From contig NC_080572.1 in assembly GCF_030247185.1 (NCBI RefSeq), positions 86,626,435 through 86,690,434 of the forward strand: DNA of 64,000 nt, given 5' to 3'. The translations under genes were made by a program, and so were the position numbers. This DNA is from Malaya genurostris. Lineage: Eukaryota > Arthropoda > Insecta > Diptera > Culicidae. The first letter of the stretch is position 1, and each line of letters opens with the position of its first letter. The notes below the pieces were generated by a model, which ran no database searches, had not been told where the DNA came from, and saw nothing but the letters and a program-made list of their open reading frames with translations. Positions 24,364 through 37,418 of this stretch are shown here, one piece after another.

Positions 24364-25227
24364 GTTTTAACGAGAACATGTAACAGAATGAATACTTTTT
24401 CTTTTTTCGCTGTCAGCTTCGATATCTCTTCAATCATGGCATACTTGATTATCCTGTCTGTAGGTAACAGAAACTGTCAGACATGGCCAAATATTACGTG
24501 AATAAATGTAAATGAATGTTTTGGTCATCTAAATATTACTGATTTTGTCAAAGGTTTATGAAAAGTGATGAGAAAAAATATGTGAAATAAAATGCAATTG
24601 TTTTTGTGCTAAGACCAAAATTTAATTGAATAAAAAACCCTTTCACTTTATTGTTACCTAAAGCTATTGTTGGTTTAGTGAGCAAAAAAATGCTGAACAC
24701 CATCTCCGGAAAGATGACTTGGACGAGCAAAAAAAAAGGTTCCAAGGATTGGTTTGCCGCCCCTGAAAAACGTTACGCCCGGGGCGAATGCAGAAATCAA
24801 TTCCATTAAGAGATAGAGATTTTCATAAGCAGTCTTAAGATTGTCTTAATTATTATCTATGCATGTTATAATTATTCGCTTCATGTATTTCATCAGTAGT
24901 CCATAATGTGAAAATGTCATAATTTTGTCTTATGATACGTATACGAGGAAAAAATGGAATTTTGGACCTGGAAACATTGATAAATTTATTCATTTCTATT
25001 ACACATTTTATTATTTCAGAGGATTTCCGATCATGCATTAAGAATATATCATAACGAAAAGGAAGTCAATTTTATTTCAATTGATGCGAGAATGTATCTT
25101 GTATTCCCTAGTCATAGTAACCACGAGTCGTTAAAATCGCAAATATATGTGATGTGATTAGTTTTCAGAAATATTTTCAGAGTAAACCAAATGTTTTTAA
25201 CAGTTGGTGCATAAAATGTTAATGTGA
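24364..25227. other. AT-rich, unrecognised
   Basis: It contains CATAAG/CTTATG-rich sequence (24830-25040) resembling the MITE remnants at 12930 and 26540-26806. No gene is seen. Confidence 0.3.
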
Positions 25228-26529
25228 GGAGATCAATATTGCCCTGGAAGGTGTGATTCGAAGAGCGAGGATCGACACGAGTGGCATGATCTTCCGAAAG
25301 TCCGTACAACTTTTTGGCTTCGCTGACGATATTGATATTGTGACACGTAACCTTGAGAAGATGAAGGAAACCTACATCGGATTGAAAGCTGAAGCTATCG
25401 GACTGGCCATAAATGCGTCAAAAACAAAATACATGAGAGGAAGAGGCTCTAGAGAAGAAACACAACGCCTCCCACCACGAATATTGATAGACGGTGACGA
25501 TATCGAGATGGTTGACGAGTTCGTGTATTTAGGCTCACTGGTGACCGCCGATAATGACACCAGCAGAGAAATTCATGGATTCAGAAAAACCCTTCGATCG
25601 AGAAAAGTACGCCAACGCACGAAATTGACCATCTACAAAACGCTCATTAGACCGGTTGTTCTCTATGGCCACGAGACCTGGACCACAGATAACAGATATA
25701 CAGGCTCGAACAAAATTTTTCAAAATCCTGTGTAAATTTCAAACTTGCTATACGTTGGAAACACTATTGCCACCTACTCGACTGTTCGCCGCGATCTTTC
25801 AAAACGTTCTACTACGTTCCGGAACGATAACAAAATCCTCCTGCCAGTTTTAGAAATATTCCAACTACAACAGTTTTAACACTTATCACACGATTTCCCT
25901 AAGTGTTAGAGACAATTTTATTTCCATGTCGCATAAATCACACGAGAATTCGATCGGAATAAAACAAAAATAAACTTTTCATTTTAACCAACAGCAAAAC
26001 AAAAATCTAGCGAGAAGTGAATGTTGCACCCAAGGTTGTGTCTCATGTGAAAGTGTCACCCAAATAGTGGTGGCACCTCGTGTCGATCGTGGTGACATCT
26101 GCAAGTGTTCGCCATGCTGATTGAGCAAATTTTACACCGACTGGTACAAGAAGAAGTGTTTTCGGAAGAAAGGTACTGAGGACCATCTATGGCGGAGTCC
26201 AGATGGAAGATGGAACGTGGAGACAGCGTATGAATCACGAATTGCAACAGCTGCTAGGAGGACCACCTATCGTACGGACAGCTAAAATCGGACGTCTACG
26301 ATGGGCTGGGCATGTCATAAGGATGTCGGACGACAGCCCAGTGGAAATGGTTCTTGAATCTAATCCGACTGGTACAAGAAGAAGAGGAGCGCAGCGAGCA
26401 AGGTGGATCGATCAAGTGAAGGGTGATCTCAGAAGCATCCGTGCCTTGAGTGGCTGGCGGCCATGGACCGAGTTAAGTGGAGACGTATGCTTGATACAGC
26501 AAAGGACACCCCAGGCCTATAGCTGTTAG
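25228..26529 (+). pseudogene. RTE-like reverse transcriptase fragment, interrupted
   Basis: 5'-truncated palm domain: ALEGVIRRARIDT, QLFGFADDIDIV (catalytic motif C), N-A-S-K-T-K-Y-M, and DEFVYLGSLVT. The frame breaks at 25685, where a repeat element sits, and resumes about 26150 with YGGVQMEDGTWR, RLRWAGHVIRM and RRRGAQRARWIDQV, typical of the C-terminus of RTE/BovB-type proteins. A TGA frameshift lies near 26178. The element is dead and lacks its endonuclease. Confidence 0.7.
25686..26137 (+). mobile_element. CAGATAACAG-TIR repeat, right-truncated copy
   Basis: It starts CAGATAACAGATATACAGGC within the RT frame and matches 57795 onward along its length; its right TIR is missing where RT sequence resumes. 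A GACTGGTACAAGAAGAAG block at the junction repeats sequence found at about 26369, suggesting a rearranged end. Confidence 0.65.
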
Positions 26530-26539
26530 GTAAGGTAAG

Positions 26540-26806
26540 TATAAAATGTTAAACAAGTTCTAAATTAAATCACAGAACAGAGTTTACTATATTAGAAAAA
26601 TAATTATCATAAAACGTAAGCTATTAAATTTTTGCAAACATTTTTATGAATTCCGTAAGACTATCTCATGAATATCTGAATTAAAATATTGAATAGTTTA
26701 TCCTCTATATCATAAGACAAACTTATGGAATTCATTTAATATCTCCATGTTTGAAAGTCATAATTTTTTTCTTATGAGGTTCGAAGATCATTTTGTCTGA
26801 GTGTAT
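26540..26806. repeat. diverged MITE related to 12930-13080
   Basis: On the reverse strand it begins CACTCAGACAAAATGATCTTC and aligns with the repeat at about 12930. Confidence 0.45.
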
Positions 26807-26858
26807 ATCAAATGAACATATCCTATTGTGGCTAATGTTCGGGCCCACGTATAGAGGG

Positions 26859-27503
26859 CAGAGATGGCATTTCACCAGAGTTATACACGCTAGAGTCAGA
26901 TTTTTGCCACACCGAGGATGCAAAAAACGAATCACCGCACAAAGAGGAAAGCGCACTTCTTCTCAGTGTCGAATAGACAGCATTTGAGTGTGTGCTTGTG
27001 GTTAAAGCAGCTGACGCGAGTGAAACAAATTCTCTTCGCATGAATCGCTCACACGCGCTCTCGTCTAAATACACCCAAGTGACCACTGGCGCGTGATGGT
27101 GAGCGAACACTTCTGTGAACTTCAATTAATAGAGAGTAGATCTGGCCTTGCTATGAAAAATTTGCAAGGAAAACCGAAAATTTTACGATAAATTGTTTTA
27201 TTTTGCTGATTTTGCGTATCCACGCTTCATCTACGAAAACCATACAGCAGAGTGCTCACCGGCTTGTACACCTCTGTGAAAGTATCTGCATCCACCTCAG
27301 AGAATTTATTAGCTAATGCTCTAGCACTTTGGTGCGATTCAGTGGAAGAGGTAAAAGGAAATAAACAAACGCACTCATGATGCGTGCACACTTACACAAC
27401 AGTGGTGTATAAATGTGAAAGAGAAGAGCTCTCGTTGAAGTTGTCAGTGCGAGGGGAGAAATTTTGCTTGCTCTTCGTCACACAGAGGAGATAGACATCT
27501 CTG
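26859..27503. mobile_element. hAT-type MITE, 645 bp
   Basis: Ends are CAGAGATGGC and, reverse complemented, CAGAGATGTC, with a perfect 8-bp duplication ATAGAGGG (26851-26858, 27504-27511). The terminal CAGAGATG fits hAT. No transposase is seen. Confidence 0.8.
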
Positions 27504-27511
27504 ATAGAGGG

Positions 27512-29374
27512 TATAACCGATTGGATGTGACATTTTCGCCTCGGTCTCCCCTTCACGCCGATTCGCCACCACCGCCGATAAATATGGTCTAGCACTACCG
27601 ATTACGATATTGTTGAAAATTTCAACCAAGAGCCTCAAATCAACATCAGGAAGATTTTTGTAAGGAATATTAAAAATACCACCATAGCCCTCAAAGACTG
27701 TTCTCTTTGAAAAACCTTAACAATCAGTTGAGTCTACAAGTCCTTTTGATGGTTTGTAACGATTTGAATGCAAGATGTGTGTGATATTTTTACGCGTGTG
27801 TAATAAGACAGATTATTTTTCAGTTATAGGTAATACCATGAATTTATTCGTTCCACTGCATTTTCTTGATTTATTTGGAAACACGAAACATTGTATAAAA
27901 ACTCTAATACTATAACCTATTAGACTCGTTAAGATTGTTCGTTCCACTCATTGATATGTCGCAACAGAGACTGTTAAGTGCCTACAGATCCCACGACACT
28001 GTACTAGCAGTTGTAACTAATTACAGCGAATATCATTTCTCCGGTAGCTTGTAACACTACGCTTCAGGTAGATTCCTCTGCAATTTTTTTTACCATTGCC
28101 ACTTGTTTCAATCCAAAACCGCTTTTTGTATCGCTTATACCGACGTATTATAATTTAATTTATAAACGCTAGGCTTGCGTTCAAGTGTTACCGTATAAAA
28201 ATAAATAAATAGATTTTTAGGGTAATATTTATTTACTTTTACATTTATAACATAAAAATAGTTTTGTGTTTTACCTTTTCACCTACTCAACGAGAGGTTC
28301 TTTTTCAAACGTTGTTTATATTGTTTTTAGTATCCATTGTTTTTTTTTCTTTCGATGTTTGAAACTAATAAAATGCTTACAAAATTGGTAACATTCTTAA
28401 ACAAACAAAGCTTTCAAATGTACAAGTCTTGTTATTAACAATGAAATTGAAATTTTTTTTTGTTAGTTTACGAATAATTTCGAGAGAAAAGCCAAATATT
28501 CAGATTCATTGAAAGTTTGATGATTGAAATGAGTTTGGTTTCTGTCTTTAGTTTGTTTTCGGTATACATAAATGTTTGTGTGTGTGCATGTGGTTATTGT
28601 TCACACGATTGTCAAACGCAATCACTGTTAAGTACGACCGTCTTGGAGAACAAATAATAAGACTTTTCTTCTTTGTTGGAATCATTTTCTTTACAGTTGT
28701 GAGGAACAACTGCGGTTAAGTCTGTCTGTTTCACTATTTACACAATAAGTTATAGAAGTTTACGTTAAAAATTTCGTTTATAAAACTGAAAATATTTGGC
28801 CTTAAAGCATGCATCATCGTCTCTCAAACCCGCAATAAAAATGTACAGGGGACTCTACCTACGATTAAAGTAAATTCCGTAAAAACTATACCATCTCAGC
28901 TCCCTGGTTTTATACTGCAGAAGATACTAAGTCTTACGGGCTACAGTTGCTGTATTATTCCTATAGTTTAATCAGTTCGTCAGAGTTATTCAGCTGTATT
29001 TGTTCAAATATTACAAACATTCTTACACCAGGAACAAGTTTTTAAGTTGCTATACAACGTTGGGTAGGACCATTTTCCGGTCCCCGGCTAAAATACACGA
29101 TCTACCTCTCTTTCACGCTACTATTTCTCTTTGTTCGTTGAGTATTGGCGAAAAATAGACAAAATTTCAAAACACTTCCGCTGCTATGGTATGGGTAAGA
29201 ATAATACTTGCTTCTTTTGGAGGAAGAAAATCAAATAAATAATATTTACTGTTATACTAAATGCGAAGAAATAAAGGGTAAAGGAATTAGCCTATTTACA
29301 TGCGTTCGTAGTAATGAACGATCGGACGTTCCCTTAAAACTATTCGATCGTCGTCGATACTAAAGGAGACTTAG
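27512..29374 (-). other. ptc 3' UTR and downstream flank
   Basis: AT-rich, no coding signal. It probably contains the ptc 3' UTR; several TTTATT words (minus-strand AATAAA, for example about 28236) are candidate poly(A) signals but none can be chosen. Confidence 0.45.
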
Positions 29375-32300
29375 TTAACTGCTACTGTTCCCACTACTGC
29401 TGCTAGAACTGCTTGTTCGAACCATTCGCGGTGGCCCTCGGCCCGGTGTCACCAGTTCCACCTTGATATTAGCGGTGGCGGTAACCTTCGTGTTTTGATG
29501 ATCACCTCCGTGATGGTGCGTTTCGACGGTCACCTCCGGTTGGAGCACTATGCTCTGCAGCTCCGGTGCCTGATTGGCGTAGTTGACACTGATATTGTTT
29601 TTCTCGTGAATCGACGGGATGGACGAGGCGGAGCTTTTCCAGGACTGTGGCTCCTCGGTGATGGTCGTAAGCGAAGGCTCATTGTTCAGGTTAACATTGT
29701 TGTGTTTGTGATGATGATGCGACTTCGAGCAGTTCCTCGATGAAGATGACGAGGATCGTTTGTTGTTCAAGATGTAAGGTTTATTCGATATTTTGTTGTT
29801 TCGCTTCGGAGGCGGTGACGGAGTCGAAATTCGGTTGGCATACTGCAGCGGGATGATTTCTGCCCCAGGACCTACAATACTCAGTAGAATCGGGAAGAAG
29901 AACAGCCCATTGACGGCTCCGATCACGATGACCGAGAGCAATAGCCAGAAGAAATGTCGCACGACGAACTCGAAAGACGAAGTGGACAGCATCAGGACAG
30001 CCAGGATGGAGGTCATTACCGCGTGAACTGCGGGTGCCAGCGCGTGTTCCAGGGCCAGCTTTATTCTCCTTTCTCGATTACCTATCGCGGTGATGAAACC
30101 CTGTTGAGGTAAATGAAAAAAATAGAGTTTTTTGTTAGATCACATCAGTTAGGCACCATGAATAGCAATCTCTTACCAATGACACATGTACGGTGAAGCA
30201 AACTCCAAACCCGATGCTTGCTATTAGTATCACTGCCGGAATGGCAGACAAATTGATGCCTAGCAAAATCATAACTCCCAATAGTTGAATCAGCATAGTA
30301 ACTATGCTGAATATGATTAGAATGGATGCCCAAACAGATAGCAGTAGAAGAGCGACTAAGCAAAAAGCGGCCACCAAAGCACATCCAACTGCCTTCAGTA
30401 GACAGGGTCGAAGATTCATGTACTGTTCCCAGAACAGGAAGGGAATACCTGCAAAATTAGACGGTTATTATTAGTAACGAAATTTTAGTAAGCGAAAATT
30501 ATCTATCATACCAGAAGGATAATTGGGCAGTCCTCGAAATTCAAATCTCCGACTTAGTTCTCGAATCTGACCGATCATTTCTTTGATGTCCTGGGTATCG
30601 CTCAAACCATGTAGATAGAATGGTAGCTGCGTGTAAGTTAGAGGAGCACTCTTCGGTATCTTCAACTCAAAGTCACTCGGTGAATGGAACCATTCGCGCG
30701 GTTCAGGACGTAGATTTCCCTATAAAACAGATAGAATCATGGTAAATTTCCACTCTTACAGCCGATCACAAAAGTGAATAACTTACTTGTGATGCACCAT
30801 ACGCTAGACCATCGTTCCATGCCCAAGCCGACAGATAGTTGTAGAATGCTCTCGGATTGATAACTCCCTCGGAATCAACTAGTCGGATTTGTGTTACTAA
30901 GCTCTTATCGATGGGATTATCAACGTGACCGGTTTGCACCAGTAGCTTGTAGGCGAGAATGGCCTCGTCGCTTGCGTTTGCGAACCACCGCTCCTGAGTT
31001 ATTCTGCCTTCCCGGTAGTCCCGGTCGAATGCTTTCTGTAGATTAATCAACCAGTCACGGAACAAACTGAGCCAAAAGTCGGGCAACCCTCCGTTGTCGT
31101 TTTTGATTACGTGCGATACTCGAACAAATGCTTCATGGTACTCGTGAAGCAACTTTTGATTCGTTGGATATTCAAAGTCGCCTTGCGTCACGGCGAACAT
31201 ACTGTAGAATCCAAACAATTTTCCTTGAACGCTCAGAAATTTGTGCTCGTTCGTGTTTTGTGGAACTAGATCAGTCAATTCTAGTCCATCGGGCAGTTTC
31301 ATCGATGCGAACAGCGACACTCCTAGGGCGCCAGTCAGGACTAGCATAGCGAGTACTTTCACCGAGCTCTTGGAAATGAATGGAGCGTAATGTTTCACGG
31401 CAAACTTGGAAATGGAGAAACTAAAGCATGATTTTGCCGGACAATCGATTAGTGAATCATCTTGATTGGGTGGAACCTGTTGGCGATGTTTTAAATCCTG
31501 ATTGACAGTTGGCAGTGTTGGCAGACAGCAACAAAGAATGTCCGCTCGTCCGGCTCGTCTTCTACGCAGATCTAGCGATATCATAGCAGGAAAAACGAGC
31601 AAAACGGCTGCTAAATTGAATACCAAAAGCACCGCTCCTTGGAAACAGAATACGCGCAGTGCCGGAACGGGGATTAACGAAGCGGCGAAGAAGGAACCGG
31701 CAGTCGAAGCGCCACTGAAGAGCACACTTAAACCGGCTTTTTTGAGAACCTGTCCAGTCTGTTCGTTGTTGTCACGTTCCGCGTAGGCATGCGTCAACAC
31801 GAATATATGATCGACGCCAAGCCCAAGGGCCAAAAACGGAATCACCTGAGTTGTGGAGGCATTGAAAGCGATTCCAAGCAGAGCACAGAAACCTAATCCG
31901 GCTGCAGTAGTTACGCCAATCAGCAAAACACCCGCCACTCCGACACCACTTTGACCGTTCACAGGATCCTTCCATCTCAGCAGGGCCAATGCGGAGTACA
32001 CGACGATGACAGCAACACCGATACCCAAACTGGCCGGATTCGGGTTGGAGTACTTGCCGAGAATGTCATCCAGGGCAGCCGATGAAAATGCAAACACTTC
32101 GTAATAGGACAGTGGTTTGACTTCCGTTTGCATAATTTTGTTTACCTGTTTGAAAGAAATGTAAATTAGAAAATCGAAACTAGGAAAGCGATGGATTTCG
32201 TGACCCACCTCAGCAGAGAATTTCTTCTGCCATGCGTTCAACACTTCGGCAGCCTTCTGCGGATTCCAGCCGATGTGATGCACTTTGTAGTGGTTATTCC

Positions 32301-33302
32301 AATATTCGTACATTTCCCGTTCTCCCATCAATTGGATCACCGTTTGTAGTGCTTTGGCGGTTTTCAAGTGTTGTGATCGATTGCGAGTTGCACCTCCAAC
32401 GATCAGTTCCTCGGGCCAGTGCATGTACTTAGCAGCAAAACCGTAGCAACCTCCCGTTAAGCTTGCTGCTACATCCGGTACTTGTTGTGATTTCTTATTC
32501 GGTGCCGTTTCCGGGCACTGTTTATCCTTCGGATTCAGACACGGTTTCTCCGTGTAGCCAGTTCCGATTCCTGCTCGCTTCATATACTGTTCCAGAGTAT
32601 CGAACGGAAACTGATAGTTCTGAGCTTTGATGTCCTTCAACAAGTTTTGGGGATTCAGGGATGTCCACTGAACTTTACTCGCCAGATGCCTGCAAGGAAA
32701 GAAGGAATGGTTCATGCTCTGTTAGGATTCGAATAACACAAACAAACTTACGGAATTACAACTGGGTATTCTGGTCCAAGCAACTTACTGCCCTCCCAAA
32801 AACAATCCAGCGGAGTTATGATCGCACATGGGATGATATTCTCGAAAATTTGCTCGATGAAATGCGTGTCAAAGTTCGGAATGTTGGGTGAGTAGCACAT
32901 GTCCTTCAAACTCCATTCGATGTCATACATATGCACTCGGATTGATATCGCTTGTTTTACAACTTCCAGATGCGTCAGCAATGAGTTCGGATGTAGGATC
33001 GAAGCTTCCATGTCCTTGGGAGTCTGTATCAGCAGCTGATGCGTCGAGGAATCCATTTCGCCGAGTGATTTTTGCGTGTATGCTAACTCATGTTCTAACG
33101 TTCCGCCTTCCTGTATCCACAGCTGGTGCACCTTTGAGTGTACCGTCGCGGATTTGAGGCCCACACAAAACGTGCTAAGAACTAGTATTGCCACAAATAA
33201 AACTTTGCCCGCATGTTTCTGTATCGAACATCCGAGATTGTGAAGATGAGACTGAAACAGGGATCTCATGTAGACCGCTGACCGCCTCCCCCGCGCTTTA
33301 CC
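29375..33302 (-). CDS. ptc: Patched, Hedgehog receptor (exon 2 to stop; first exon not found)
   Basis: Six exons: 33302-32752, 32689-32209, 32145-30787, 30719-30512, 30448-30177 and 30100-29375 (TAA). All junctions are GT-AG and the phases add up to 1199 codons including the stop. Ptc binds Hedgehog at the membrane and represses Smoothened. Visible are TM1 (AGKVLFVAILVLST), a first extracellular loop (LDCFWEGSKLLGPE), the sterol-sensing domain (from about encoded residue 360) with RND-type GLGVDHIF, the second transmembrane cluster and a cytoplasmic tail with LTTITEEPQSWKSS. The 5' exon starts at an acceptor (CAG|GGTAAAGCG, giving G-K-A-R-G), so an upstream exon with about 40 residues is missing. 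The ATG at 33269 is internal, not the start. The 32146-32208 intron is 63 bp and open. No PPxY motif is seen in the tail. Confidence 0.95.
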
Positions 33303-35273
33303 CTGTGGACGAAAAGAAGAACGGAAAACATTGCGTGTGAGTTCAGAGTATTCTGCGAAGGTCGAGCGTTAAAACGTTCATTACTCGATTTCCAGGTTCG
33401 GCTATGAATAATTTGTGCGTAGCAATCAGCTATCGCTTTCGTCTACTTCTAAGCCCCAGAAACAGAAGAAAAATCAAAAAAAAATCCTGAATCCACCGCC
33501 CGAAACATGTTGTCACCCGAATTACGCAGCTTTTGCTTCTGGTTATACCTGTTTCGGACGAGCAGAAACCTTCTCCATAACATGTCACCGCCTCGCAGAT
33601 GTTGTGGTTGGTTCTTTTTTCCCACCAACATTTTTCGGTTTTTATTATTAGCCAACATTCAGCTCCACCCGCTTTCCCCTTACCATATTCTATTCTGTTT
33701 TCAAAGGCTAGCTGCTTGTATTTATAATTAGCTCAAAACAAGGCTCCAAAAACATCAGGATTCTGTTGAAGCAACAGCATCGGAAAGGTCCGAACCTCGG
33801 TGGTCGTACCGTGCATAGCAGATGATGGGTGCGTAGCGAACAGGCTGTAATCGGATCCTTGAGTCACCTCACCCTGAATTCATTCTAGCACGAGATTCCC
33901 CCCGCCCGGTCGATGGAGCGATCGGTGGTAATTCGATAGCGAGCCTGCTATCTGCGGTGTGGTCTCCCTTGGAACCATATGTTGAATGGTCCGGCCGATT
34001 TTCCGGTTGAGTAAACCTCAATCACGAAATGTGTGTTTCTTCTTTCACCTTTGCGTAACTCGCAACCGTCGGTATGTGAACCTGTGAGTGTGAGTGAGCA
34101 CTCGGATACATTGTTTTGTGAAATTTGAGATCGTTGCGCCTCCACCGGTGCGGTTTCAGTGGTAACTCACTAACTGTGTCAGTTAGCTAAGGTGTTTGAT
34201 TCTGCGGTGGATTAGCTTTGACGCTCAATTGAGTACACTTACCACAATGTGAGAAAAATGTAGGATATTAACACTTGGTCATCGCGGAGATTGGCAGCAG
34301 GTTAAATGAAAGACTTTTATGCCAAACAAGTGACGAACCCTCAGTTCCTTGCACTTCCGTCGTGTCTTTGCGTTGTGGTACTTCGGCATATGATAAATTT
34401 GAGTAGATTTGATGTATTTGTAACTTTTAATAATAAAATATTTCCATAGCTATATTGTATGCTTAGCGTTTCTGTTGATCAGTTAAGTGGCAATGGCAGC
34501 TCAATTTGAACTGACAATGCACTGATGAGTCGAAAACGAAACGTGAAGAAGATTAAACATCCTATTGTTCCCCTTTTTGTGAGAAATTACTACCCAGTGT
34601 AGGTTGAGTATTAATTTGTTCACAAATCACATTTTTCGACAAATAATCCGTTGCTGTTAATGTCGGAAGTGTCATTGGGGAACTCTTTTCAAATTTATAG
34701 TAGCTTTCAAACTCTAACATTTTCAAAGGTTTTCGAAAGAGGCGCAGGAAAATATGAACCAAGAAAATTAAAAATGGTTAAACAAATGAATGAGAAAATA
34801 TTTTTCTATCAAACCTTTAATCCATGACCAAATGGACGCACTATCACCTGAGCACTGACCATAAGATTTTGAACGATAGTAGAGTTAACTTGTTAACTTT
34901 TGTTCTCAAACCTATTCATTTGTTTACTAGCTTTGCAAAGTATAGCCATCATGATTCTCGATTAGACGAAGTTACCGACCTGCCAGATGTGATAACAAAT
35001 CACTGATTTTGTCAAATACTCGGACCGCTTGTCAAACGAGAATTTCCACGAGGACAATGACAAAAACCGGGCGGTTTCGGGAACCGTCAACCTGGAGCTT
35101 GATAAGTTAAAATGGCGCGGATTCCGAAGGTATCATCGTAAGAGTGATGTGATTGACAAGTTAGGCTTTTTTCAGTGGCGTAACCGATAAAGCACATGAC
35201 TCAATGATACTTTAAAACCGATTTAAACTTTTTAGGCTCATTTGGAAGCTGCGGTTTTGAAGATTTTGCCGAA
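33303..35273. other. probable ptc intron 1 / 5' flank
   Basis: No recognisable exon. The expected N-terminal Ptc segment (around a W-V-D-A motif) was looked for on the minus strand by eye and not found here or further right. Confidence 0.35.
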
Positions 35274-35275
35274 TA

Positions 35276-36549
35276 AAGACTGTTCCAGAAATTATGGACG
35301 CACTTTGATTTCGCTGTAATTTTATTCGATATACTGATAATATTAGACTAAAACAACAGAATATTATTCTCAACATTTGCTACTTAGCCATTGTAGACTA
35401 GCTGGCGCATCTTCTTTTGAACGTTCCTCATTAAATTCCGTACAGACTTCTTGGCGACAAGTTTTGACACTTTTTCCAATCTTTTTCGAACTGTTGAATG
35501 GTTTCGGCTGCCGAGACATGTTTCCTAAGATGTGATTTCGTTAATGCCCAAAATTCCTCAATTGGTCGAAGTTGTGGGCAATTTGGTGGATTCATGTCTT
35601 TTGGGACGAATGTGACATTTTTGGTAGTATACCATTCTACCGTTGATTTCGAGTAGTGGCAAGAAACAAGATTTGGCCAGAAGACAACAGGATCCTTTTG
35701 GCTTCAAATCATGACTAAAAGTCGTTTCTGTAAACATTCCTTGATGTATATTTCGCTGTTCATTGAAGCAATGGTGATGAAGGGTTTCGGAATGTAACCG
35801 CAGCTACAAATTGCTTGCTAGACCATAGCTTTCTTACCAAATATTTCGACTTCAATCGATGTCTCGGACTGGTTTAACACTTGCCCTTTTCACACCGTGT
35901 AATATTGTGGTCCCGGCAAGGATTTGTAATCGAGTTTCACGTAGGTTTCGTCGTCCATGATTATGCAGTTCAAATTTCTAGCAAGAATCGTATTGTACAG
36001 CTTTCGAACCCTCGGCCTGATCGATGCTTCTTGTTTCGAACTACGTTTTGATTGTTTCTGCTTCTTATAGGTTCGAAGATTCAAACGTTCTTTAGCACGA
36101 AAAACATTTGACTTCGAAGTGCCCACTTTTTTGGCCACATCCCGAACTGAAACCTCCTTCTTTTGCTCGAACGCCTTCAGTATACGTTTATCCAACTGAG
36201 GGTTAGCAGGACTTTTTTTTCGACCCGTTTTCGGTTTATCCTCAAACGTGTTATCCTCACCGAACTTCCTGATTGCATTTCGCACGGCTTTTTCACTTAC
36301 TCCTTCCATTTTTGCTATCTTTCTCAGTGAAAGTCCGCGTTCTGTGCACCATTTGTACACAATTTTTCGACGTTGTTCTGCTGAAAGTCCACGCATTTCG
36401 AAACAAACTAATGAAAACGGATAAACAACTGCACAAGTGGTTAGAGAAGAGTGTAAACAACAGGACGCAGCCATAAAAAATGACAGATTCTGAACCATTG
36501 CGAAATGGCAGCGGTTTTTGGTTGCGTTCATACTTTCTGGGACAGTCTT
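35276..36549 (-). mobile_element. DD37E Tc1-like element 1 (ITmD37E-type)
   Basis: TIRs AAGACTGTTCCAGAAATTATG (left) and AAGACTGTCCCAGAAAGTATG (right, reverse complement); TA flanks at 35274-35275 and 36550-36551. It is 1274 bp, normal for the family. Confidence 0.85.
35387..36396 (-). pseudogene. DD37E transposase pseudogene (element 1)
   Basis: The start is MRGLSAEQRRKIVYKW at 36394-36396. Two helix-turn-helix units (KIAKMEGVSEKAV; VRDVAKKVGTSKSNV) and a GRKK linker precede the first catalytic motif MDDETYVK. After a frameshift at about 35889 the second motif reads FWPNLVSCHYSK, where the family has D, so N replaces a catalytic Asp. The last motif, RPIEEFW, keeps Glu 37 residues on, matching DD37E. 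Stops follow near 35800 and 35440. Dead on three counts. Confidence 0.85.
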
Positions 36550-36779
36550 TAAGTGACACAACGCAAAGGAATCAATGATCAAGTTCGAATGCATTAACGA
36601 TACTATCGGTTTCGGAAATGTTATCGAGAAAAAATGACGTAGTAGCACACAATTTTGTTAATTTTTCGATCTAATCTGAATTCTTCACAAAATTTATCAT
36701 AATGAAGAGAATTTTCAAAAGTTTTGAATAACACGAAAATCGCATTGTCATTCCACTAGGTGTATTGAGAAATTTTTTC

Positions 36780-37080
36780 TGTGAAACACATTTTTGTTTC
36801 GTATAAGTACACTGAGGTCTTTTTTATGCGGTCTTTTTTTATGCGGTTTTTTTACGTGACATTTTTTATGCGAATTTTTTTTTATGCGAAGTTTCAGAGT
36901 TATGCGGTTTTTTTGCGAATTTTCAGAGTTATGCGGTTTCCCTTCTGCGGTTTTTTTCATGCGAAGTTTCAGGGTTATGCGTTTTTTTATGCGAATTTTC
37001 AGAGTTATGCGGTTTACATTCTGCGGTTTTTTTATGCGAAGTTTCAGAGTTATGCGGTTTTTTTTATGCGAACACGGGTA
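36780..37080. repeat. GAGTTATGCGG tandem array
   Basis: Degenerate repeats of TTTTTATGCGAA-TTTCAGAGTTATGCGG, mostly 30-60 bp per unit, occupy the stretch, with about ten TATGCG words. It is low-complexity; frames read through it are artefacts. Confidence 0.8.
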
Positions 37081-37081
37081 A

Positions 37082-37311
37082 AAATCCATTGCCGGTACCA
37101 TGATTAAAAATCAGGAAATCATGAATCATGTCTATCATGAATAATAAGTCATGATTTTATGAGAAAAATGATTGATATCATGAACAATAACACATGTCTC
37201 ATGAATATTTTCATGATATCAATCATTTTGCTAATGAAATTTCATGAGAAGGCATGGTTCATAATTTCATGAATGAAAAATCATGATACCGGTAATAGAT
37301 TTAGTCCCATA
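37082..37311. mobile_element. CATGA-rich palindromic MITE
   Basis: Ends TAAAAATCCATTGCCGGTAC and, reverse complemented, TAAATCTATTACCGGTATC. The interior is full of ATCATGA words. A related copy is at 43389-43590. Confidence 0.65.
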
Positions 37312-37418
37312 TCGATTTTCGCCAATTTTGAGTTAGCTTGAGAAAAGAAATCTATCCTCATTATACTCTCAGAAATTGCAATAAAAGTTGAGGGTAATAT
37401 TGGAATAAAGCTCAGATA

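Noticed and set aside
33267..33269. ATG at the start of the visible ptc frame as the true start codon
   Set aside because: The frame continues upstream to a good splice acceptor and the extra residues (G-K-A-R-G) match the family.
36748..37107. Lys-rich and Phe-rich frames
   Set aside because: They read through the ATGCGG tandem array.
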